Positions 1 through 5,185 of a DNA stretch of 5,185 nucleotides are shown one piece after another; position 1 is the first letter of the stretch; every line of letters starts with the position of its first letter. The stretch covers positions 1 through 5,185 of the forward strand of contig JAGBUF010000061.1 of assembly GCA_017630975.1 (NCBI GenBank), given 5' to 3'. Source of the stretch: Paraprevotella sp. (GTDB lineage: Bacteria; Bacteroidota; Bacteroidia; Bacteroidales; Bacteroidaceae). The notes below the pieces were generated by a model. That model was not told the origin of the DNA, made no database searches, and saw only the letters and a program-made list of their open reading frames with translations. The position numbers were made by a program, and so were the translations under genes.

Positions 1-1
1 G

Positions 2-859
2 AAGGATTTGTTGTTGGACAAATCAAAATCTCCGTCAGTGGGTGTAACCAGTGCGAAAGAAAATTTAGGTGAACTGCAGAATAAAGGTATCGAGTTCCAG
101 GTGGATGGTTATATCTTCAGAAACCGTGACTTTAATTGGAAGTTGGGAATGATGGGGTACATCAACCGTAACAAGATTACCAAAATCAGTTCGGCTTTGG
201 AGGAAATGAATAAGGAGAATGCAGTTTTGTCATCTAATACGACGACTCCTTTGCCACAATATGCAGAAGGTGAGTCGGTAACTTCCCTTAAATTGGTACG
301 ATCAGCAGGTATTGATCCGGCAACGGGTAAAGAGATTTATATCAAACGTAACGGTGAATATACTTTTGATTACGATGTAGCAGATAAGGTTTGGATCGGA
401 GATACTGAACCAGCATTTACCGGAAGTATTAATACGTCATTGTACTATAAGGGATTCAGTATGTATGCGTTGTTCAGCATGCGTTGCGGAGCATGGGTGT
501 ACAATACAACACGAGCATCTAAAGTAGAAGGAGCAGATCCGAAAGAGAATGCCGATCAACGTGTGTTTGATGATAGATGGAAGAACCCAGGTGATGTTGC
601 TATTTATAAAGATATAGCTGATACATCTACTCCGAAGCAAACAGACCGTTTTGCGGAGAAAGAAAATACGCTTACTCTGACGTCTTTAAATTTGACATAC
701 GAGTTCTCTGACAAAATATGTCAGAAGTTACACATGCGTAATTTACGTGTGGGTATCAATTTCACGGACTTGTTCCGTTTGTCAACGGTCAAGATTGAGA
801 GAGGAACAGACTATTTATACAGTCAAGGGTTTGAACTTACGTTAAGTACAATTTTCTAA
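2..859 (+). CDS. SusC/RagA-family TonB-dependent outer-membrane transporter, C-terminal part (5' end outside window)
   Basis: This is the last 285 residues of a SusC-type outer-membrane beta-barrel that imports nutrients using TonB energy. The frame is open from the left edge; the TTG at position 8 is only an internal codon, since whole SusC proteins are about 1000 residues and their plug and CarboxypepD-like regions would lie upstream. The visible part shows alternating barrel strands and typical family landmarks: GIDPATGKEIY (about 308-340), a DQRVFDDRWKNPGD motif preceding a surface loop (about 554-595), and a closing IERGTDYLYSQGFELTLSTIF-like end (about 794-856). It ends in phenylalanine, as expected for a C-terminal strand recognised by the BAM machinery. 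Only three bases separate its stop from the susD start, so the pair is co-transcribed and should form a SusCD complex. The substrate cannot be read from this fragment. The family call is firm; the gene appears intact as far as visible. Confidence 0.95.
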   Translation, partial: KDLLLDKSKSPSVGVTSAKENLGELQNKGIEFQVDGYIFRNRDFNWKLGMMGYINRNKITKISSALEEMNKENAVLSSNTTTPLPQYAEGESVTSLKLVRSAGIDPATGKEIYIKRNGEYTFDYDVADKVWIGDTEPAFTGSINTSLYYKGFSMYALFSMRCGAWVYNTTRASKVEGADPKENADQRVFDDRWKNPGDVAIYKDIADTSTPKQTDRFAEKENTLTLTSLNLTYEFSDKICQKLHMRNLRVGINFTDLFRLSTVKIERGTDYLYSQGFELTLSTIF

Positions 860-862
860 GCT

Positions 863-2287
863 ATGGCAAGTATGAAGAAACTAACAAAATCGATATATAT
901 GATCGCTGCGCTGTTCCTTTTTACAGCGTGTGAAAACTTCTTGGACATAACTCCGCAGGGACAAGTGAAAAGAGATGATTTATTGTCTACAAATCAAGGA
1001 GTAGAGGATGCCATGTATGGTGTTTATGCGCAAATGCGTAGCCGAAGTTTATATGGTGCTGAATTGTCTTATTCGGCATTGGATGTTATGGCTCAATATT
1101 TTGAATCATACGGAAACAAGAAAGTAGAAGCCTTGTTGAAATACGATTACAACTACTCTTCTGTAGAGTCTTTGTTTGAGGGAACATGGATCAGTATGTA
1201 TAAAAACATATCCAATGTCAATTCAGTGCTGAGTTGTGATTTGGTTAAGAATGCGACAGCATATCCTGCCAAGATATATCGCGGTGAGGCACTTGGTATG
1301 CGTGCGTTTATGCATTTTGATCTGTTACGTATATTTACAGAGCAGATTACTCTAAATCCTGAGGCTACAGGAATACCTTATGCTACTGAGTTTTCTCTGA
1401 ATACTCCGGCTTTCTCTACAGCAGCAAAGGTGTATGATAATATTCTCGTTGATTTATTGAAAGCAGAGGAACTCTTGGCCGACGAAGGACAATATGAAGG
1501 TGAACGTGCCTTTATGACCATGAGACAAATTCACTTTAATGTACATGCTGTTCGTGCGACTTTGGCACGTGTGTATTTGACAATGGGTGATTATGATAAT
1601 GCATTGAAATATGCGAATAAAGTGATAGCTGAGGGGGGTAGGACATTGCTGAAATACAATGAGATAAAAGGAGATGTGGAAGGCATTTTGTCTCGCAAGG
1701 AATGTATTTTTGGTATTCAATCCTCTACTGATTTCTATTCTAATGTCTATAGTGATTTGTGGTTGAGTACTTCATTCTATTCTTTAAATCCAAGACCGGA
1801 CTATGATGCCGTATATACTGCAGGAGGTGAAGAAGATTATCGTGTGGCAGCATATTATGAAACACAGGCAGTTGGATCTGTTCGTTTTGTGAAGTTGATA
1901 GATAGATATAAAGTGAATGGTGATGAATACAATCGTCCTGCTGATGTGATTCAAGGTATCAATATGATTCGTCTTCCCGAAATGTATTATATTGCTTCAG
2001 AATGTCTGATGAATAAAAACCTATTGAAGGAGGCTGTAGAAATGTTGAACAAAGCGAGAGCCAGTCGTGGTGTAACAGAAATGGATGTCAATACAACGAC
2101 CGCATCAATGTTGGCGGATGCTATTAACAACGAGAGGTATAAGGAATTAGTGGGTGAAGGGCAGACGTTCTTCAATATGAAGCGTCATAATATGCCGATT
2201 ACAACGATCGAAGGAGCAACGTTGTCTGCATCCAACAATATTTATGTGATACCTATACCAGATGTAGAGTATGAATATCGCAACTAA
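863..2287 (+). CDS. SusD/RagB-family nutrient-binding outer-membrane lipoprotein
   Basis: This complete protein of 474 residues is the surface lid that captures substrate above the SusC channel. It has a lipoprotein signal peptide with a hydrophobic core at about residues 11-21 and lipobox FTAC, giving lipidated Cys23, followed by the typical SusD opening ENFLDITPQGQ. Other family landmarks are the helix GEALGMRAFMHFDLLRIF (141-158), TPR-like helices around 228-256 (ATLARVYLTMGDYDNALKYA) and 369-403 (LPEMYYIASECL then EAVEMLNKARASRG), the NNERYKELVGEGQTFFNMKRHN motif (422-443), and a C-terminal IPIPDVEY segment. The length is within the usual SusD range, and both the N-terminal SusD-like and C-terminal SusD/RagB regions are present. 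Two starts are possible: ATG at 863, or ATG at 872, which gives the more usual MKKLTKS signal peptide start and a 471-residue product. Neither has a strong Shine-Dalgarno sequence, as is normal in Bacteroidota. Substrate specificity is not evident. Confidence 0.97.
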   Translation: MASMKKLTKSIYMIAALFLFTACENFLDITPQGQVKRDDLLSTNQGVEDAMYGVYAQMRSRSLYGAELSYSALDVMAQYFESYGNKKVEALLKYDYNYSSVESLFEGTWISMYKNISNVNSVLSCDLVKNATAYPAKIYRGEALGMRAFMHFDLLRIFTEQITLNPEATGIPYATEFSLNTPAFSTAAKVYDNILVDLLKAEELLADEGQYEGERAFMTMRQIHFNVHAVRATLARVYLTMGDYDNALKYANKVIAEGGRTLLKYNEIKGDVEGILSRKECIFGIQSSTDFYSNVYSDLWLSTSFYSLNPRPDYDAVYTAGGEEDYRVAAYYETQAVGSVRFVKLIDRYKVNGDEYNRPADVIQGINMIRLPEMYYIASECLMNKNLLKEAVEMLNKARASRGVTEMDVNTTTASMLADAINNERYKELVGEGQTFFNMKRHNMPITTIEGATLSASNNIYVIPIPDVEYEYRN

Positions 2288-2293
2288 AAAAGA

Positions 2294-3133
2294 ATGATTA
2301 TGGAAAAGATAAAGATATTTTTATGCGCAATCCTATGTCTTCCTGTCTTCATGGTGGTCATGACATCATGTAATGATGAGAACTATTTGTGTTATGACGA
2401 GAACTATTCCGGCTTATATTTCACCAATGATACCATGCGTTATTCGTTTGGAGTGACTCCTGCAGAGGTGAGAACGATGGAATATAGAATTCCGGTAGCG
2501 TTGATGGGTAAGCCTTCAGATTCAGATAGAACTTTCTCCTATCGTATTGAGATGGAGCATACTTCTGCAGAATATGGTGTGCAATATGAAATCCGTGAAC
2601 CGGTGATACGTGCTGATTCAATCCAAGGCTATATTCCAATCGTGTTAAATAGAGACGAATTGAAGGGCGACCATAAGAGTGGATATGTCAGATATCGTTT
2701 GGATATCAGATTGGTAAAGGATAATCAATTTACTCCTACGCTCTCACCTGCTGACGAAGTGTGTGTGCTCTATTTTGACAATGCAGTGGAACAACCTAAT
2801 TGGTTGGATGCCGATGGAAACAAAATATGGACCGAATATCGATTTGGAAAGTGGCATCCTTTGAAGTATATCAAGATGGTGGAATTTTACCAGCAAATAG
2901 CTAATATTCAGCCTGAAACTTACAAAAACATGGTGGAGATTTATGGAGAATATTTGGAAAAGGTTCCTTATGGTGATCCGCATACCTATATGACAATCAT
3001 GAAGAAGTATGTGTATAAGCCTATGTATGATTATTTTAATGATCCTGCCAATAAAGCTGATATTGAATCTCTTTATCCTGATTTTCCATTTGATTTCCCC
3101 GATCCGTATAATTGGATCGCTCCCATGTCATAA
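2294..3133 (+). CDS. DUF4843-type surface lipoprotein, SusCD accessory
   Basis: This is a complete 279-residue lipoprotein. The signal peptide has a hydrophobic stretch at about residues 8-23, then MTSC with lipidated Cys26 followed by NDEN; the acidic residues just after Cys suit export to the cell surface in Bacteroidota. The body begins with ENYSGLYFTNDTMRYSF (36-52), then beta-rich segments including YRIPVALMGKPSDSDRTFSYRIE (64-86) and GYIPIVLNR (112-120). This layout matches my memory of DUF4843 proteins, which lie directly after susD in many Bacteroidota operons. The C-terminal third (about 186-279) is helical, KWHPLKYIKMVEFYQQI and onward, and ends in an aromatic, acidic, proline-rich tail (DFPFDFPDPYNW, 263-274). 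The molecular role is unknown; substrate binding or stabilising the SusCD complex is inferred. ATG at 2294 or ATG at 2300 (MEKIKIF, 277 residues) could be the start; an A-rich AAAAAAGA lies just upstream and is better spaced for 2300. The gap after susD is six bases. Confidence 0.85.
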   Translation: MIMEKIKIFLCAILCLPVFMVVMTSCNDENYLCYDENYSGLYFTNDTMRYSFGVTPAEVRTMEYRIPVALMGKPSDSDRTFSYRIEMEHTSAEYGVQYEIREPVIRADSIQGYIPIVLNRDELKGDHKSGYVRYRLDIRLVKDNQFTPTLSPADEVCVLYFDNAVEQPNWLDADGNKIWTEYRFGKWHPLKYIKMVEFYQQIANIQPETYKNMVEIYGEYLEKVPYGDPHTYMTIMKKYVYKPMYDYFNDPANKADIESLYPDFPFDFPDPYNWIAPMS

Positions 3134-3156
3134 AACATAGAATTAAAGTTATCATT

Positions 3157-4674
3157 ATGAAAATAAGAAATATAATATATCTATTGTCGCTTACCCTTTT
3201 AGCATCTTGCTTTAAGGATGAAACCACTCATGCAACCGGAGCTATTTCTGAAATTAGTATTATTGAGGGAAGTGTAAAGGATGTTTATGATATAGACAAG
3301 AATGAAACTTTGGTGATAACTCCACGTGTAGCTCAGACCAATAAAGAGAAAAAGGTTACATTTATTTGGGAAGTGGAACAAGAGATTCATTCTATTGCAC
3401 CTCAATTCAAATATGAAGGAAAGGATTTAGGTAGTTATACTTGTCGTTTGATTGTTGAAAATGAAGATGGAAGAACTTTCTTTCCGTTTACCTTGAATGT
3501 CAATTCTCCATATGAGGAGGGCATTACAGTGTTGAGCCACGATGAGAATGGCAAGAGTATGCTTTCTTTTATGTTGAAGCAAAGAGAGGAGGGAGTCAAG
3601 GATTTCTTTGTCGAAGGTGATTGCTTTGCATTAAACAATCCTGAATATCAATTCGCAGAGCATGCAGTGGATATCGTACAATGTCGCAAAACATTGATTG
3701 TGGCTTGTCAGGGAAATGAGCAAACAGGGCAACCGGGAACCATATACTATTTAAATGCCAAAACGTTGGTGGTCGAAAATATGCTTTCAGCCCCTGAATA
3801 CCCCGATTTCCGTCCGTATAAGTTGATTATTCCAGAAAATGTTTATGCAGGTACTGCTTATCCAATCTTGTGTAAGAATGGAAAGGTGTATGAATTCTCT
3901 GAGTTTGAGGGAGCTATTGCGCAACCCACAAAATTTAAATCTGTATATTCTTTAAGCAGTATTTTATATGATTCAGGTTCTTCTATGTATAATAATGTGT
4001 ATCTGTGGGAGAGTGCTACGAAAAACTTATGGATGCTTTATAATAGTTATGGACCTTATTTCATGAGCGAGAACCATCTAAATAAAGTAGTAGATGAAAA
4101 AGAAGCTACCAATTATATAGAGACAGCATTAAATGGCAAAGATCCGGGAGATATGGTGTTTATGTTTTTGCCAAGGACACCGGGTAAAACATCTCCTTAT
4201 TCAGACCAAATTATTATGGTGACGAAGAAAGGTGCGATGTATTATCGTTTGAAAGTAGCGAATGGTTATTGGAGCTATAATGCGGAAGAAGGGGAGAATC
4301 TTCTGAGTGTTTACGATGGATTCAAAACGATTGGTTTCAGCACAGATATGACAGCTACTTCACCTTATGTAGCAACTACCTTATATGGTAACATGTATTA
4401 TGCGAAGGGGAATACGATAAAGAGATGGAATTACTCTTTGGATATGCATTTGCAGCAAGCACAGAAGCATGCTACCGTTGGAAGTGCTGATGCAGTAATT
4501 ACGGCAATGGAATTGAGCCCTAATCATGAGGAAACTTATGTGGCATTCTACGAACCTAATGAATCCGGCATGAATGGACATCTCTGGGTGTTGTCTACAG
4601 AGGATGGTAAATTGCTTAGACAGTACGATAACATCTGCTACCGTCCTACCAAAGTTATTTATAAGAAAAGATAA
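3157..4674 (+). CDS. PKD-like family surface lipoprotein
   Basis: This is a complete 505-residue lipoprotein. I chose ATG 3157 because it gives a clean lipoprotein signal (MKIRNIIYLLSLTLLASC, lipidated Cys18); the open frame extends upstream but would add 15 polar residues and overlap the preceding gene. The sequence after Cys is FKDE, which fits the Bacteroidota surface-export signal pattern of Lys followed by two acidic residues. Residues about 28-116 look like a PKD/Ig-like sandwich: VTFIWEVEQ (67-75) and GSYTCRLIVENEDG (92-105), followed by FTLNVNSPYEEGITVLSHDENG. Residues about 120-505 are beta-rich with repeated aromatic strand motifs (GTIYYLNAKTLVVE, NGKVYEFSEFEG, KGAMYYRLKVANGYWSYN, GNMYYAKGNTIKRWN, GHLWVLSTEDGKLLRQY), suggesting a beta-propeller-like fold; the fold is inferred. 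The family usually follows a DUF4843 gene in SusCD operons, and its role is unproven. The likely job is an extracellular accessory binding subunit. It starts 23 bases after the previous gene. Confidence 0.88.
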   Translation: MKIRNIIYLLSLTLLASCFKDETTHATGAISEISIIEGSVKDVYDIDKNETLVITPRVAQTNKEKKVTFIWEVEQEIHSIAPQFKYEGKDLGSYTCRLIVENEDGRTFFPFTLNVNSPYEEGITVLSHDENGKSMLSFMLKQREEGVKDFFVEGDCFALNNPEYQFAEHAVDIVQCRKTLIVACQGNEQTGQPGTIYYLNAKTLVVENMLSAPEYPDFRPYKLIIPENVYAGTAYPILCKNGKVYEFSEFEGAIAQPTKFKSVYSLSSILYDSGSSMYNNVYLWESATKNLWMLYNSYGPYFMSENHLNKVVDEKEATNYIETALNGKDPGDMVFMFLPRTPGKTSPYSDQIIMVTKKGAMYYRLKVANGYWSYNAEEGENLLSVYDGFKTIGFSTDMTATSPYVATTLYGNMYYAKGNTIKRWNYSLDMHLQQAQKHATVGSADAVITAMELSPNHEETYVAFYEPNESGMNGHLWVLSTEDGKLLRQYDNICYRPTKVIYKKR

Positions 4675-4685
4675 AAACGGCGAAT

Positions 4686-5185
4686 ATGAAAACTAGACTT
4701 TTGATGGGCTTCTGTTTGATGTGTATGATAGCATCAGTAACAGCCCAAACAATCAATGTTAAGGGCGTTTATCCTTCCGGTAATGTTGAAGAACTGGCAT
4801 TGATGGTTGCTCCAATGGGGTATGGAGATGCGCAAGACATAGTAAAAGTTGTTGCAGATGATTCTGTATTTACTGCCAATGTAAAGTGTTCAGCCAATGG
4901 GTTTTACACGTTGTATGGTAACTGTAATGGTGGTCAACTTATAATGCCCATCTATCATCCTACAACCGGAGATATGGATTTCCTGCTACGTTTGAATGGG
5001 AATTGCCCACAAGTAGAGTCCGATAATAATAATGGGGCACTTTCAGCTTATAATTTGTTTACTTACCAACAAGGTCGTAAATTTTGGATGGGGACAGAAA
5101 CTATAAATAAAGATGAAATATTCCCATTCTTACGTCAATATATGAATGCTGCCGATTCTATTGCTCAAACATATAATTGTGATGC
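4686..5185 (+). CDS. Secreted protein, probable TlpA-family thiol-disulfide oxidoreductase, N-terminal part (3' end outside window)
   Basis: An ATG 11 bases after the preceding stop opens a frame that runs to the right edge without a stop (166 complete codons). It begins with a Sec signal peptide, MKTRLLMGFCLMCMIASVTA, with likely signal peptidase I cleavage after VTA (residues 18-20), so the product is probably periplasmic and soluble rather than lipidated. The visible mature part is beta-rich (INVKGVYPSGNVEELALMV, then DDSVFTANVKCSANGFYTLYG at 59-79) followed by ESDNNNGALSAYNLF (111-125) and a probably helical stretch from about 142. This resembles the N-terminal DUF4369-like region that precedes the thioredoxin domain in Bacteroidota TlpA-family proteins, which often follow PKD-like lipoproteins in such operons. 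The CxxC catalytic motif would lie downstream and is not seen; the CLMC in the signal peptide is not it. The secreted-gene call is firm, but the TlpA assignment is inference from resemblance and context. Confidence 0.6.
   Translation, partial: MKTRLLMGFCLMCMIASVTAQTINVKGVYPSGNVEELALMVAPMGYGDAQDIVKVVADDSVFTANVKCSANGFYTLYGNCNGGQLIMPIYHPTTGDMDFLLRLNGNCPQVESDNNNGALSAYNLFTYQQGRKFWMGTETINKDEIFPFLRQYMNAADSIAQTYNCD

Noticed and set aside
361..368. TACTTTTG, matching the Bacteroides -7 promoter consensus TAnnTTTG
   Set aside because: It lies inside the susC coding region, no TTTG is seen at the proper distance upstream (TTTA at most), and such matches are expected by chance in AT-rich DNA.
437..640. 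Antisense open frame opposite susC (and similar minus-strand frames throughout the window)
   Set aside because: All minus-strand frames are short, lie opposite well-supported genes, and show no recognisable protein family.
2369..2406. DENY tetrapeptide occurring twice in the DUF4843-type protein, with near-identical DNA (gaYgagaactatt)
   Set aside because: Two short copies just after the lipidated cysteine are too little to call a functional repeat.
3112..3156. Upstream extension of the PKD-like lipoprotein frame overlapping the end of the DUF4843-type gene
   Set aside because: It would place 15 polar residues ahead of a clean lipoprotein signal peptide and uses a non-ATG codon; ATG 3157 is the better start.
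3134..3156. The largest intergenic gap (23 bases), considered as a terminator or internal promoter site
   Set aside because: It is AT-rich but has no inverted repeat with a T-run and no TTTG/TAnnTTTG pair, so it looks like a simple intra-operon spacer.

Overview
The window looks like chromosomal DNA from a member of the Bacteroidota, most likely Bacteroides or a close relative. It is AT-rich and lacks strong Shine-Dalgarno sequences at its starts. Its five genes all lie on the + strand and form the characteristic Bacteroidota order susC, susD, DUF4843-type lipoprotein, PKD-like lipoprotein, secreted TlpA/thioredoxin-like protein. The organism is inferred from gene families and order; no rRNA or other marker is present.

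Layout: (1) 2-859, the C-terminal part of a SusC-type TonB-dependent outer-membrane transporter, cut by the left edge. (2) 863-2287, a complete SusD/RagB-family surface lipoprotein. (3) 2294-3133, a complete lipoprotein of the DUF4843 type. (4) 3157-4674, a complete PKD-like family lipoprotein with an Ig-like N-terminal domain and a long beta-rich region. (5) 4686 to the right edge, the N-terminal 166 residues of a Sec-exported protein resembling the N-terminal part of TlpA-family thiol-disulfide oxidoreductases; its thioredoxin domain, if present, lies beyond the window. Gaps between genes are 3, 6, 23 and 11 bases. I see no terminator or promoter between them, so they are almost certainly one transcript whose promoter lies upstream of the window.

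Working model: SusC forms the TonB-energised channel and SusD the lid over it. The two extra lipoproteins probably sit on the cell surface as accessory substrate-binding or scaffolding subunits, and the fifth protein acts in the periplasm. No glycoside hydrolase, polysaccharide lyase or sulfatase is visible. This gene order is, from general knowledge, often found without carbohydrate enzymes, so the substrate may be a peptide or another non-glycan nutrient. That is inference.

There is no RNA gene, CRISPR array, insertion sequence or notable repeat, and no gene-free stretch longer than 23 bases. The region is a well-formed example of a known but functionally under-explained operon type rather than a clearly new system.
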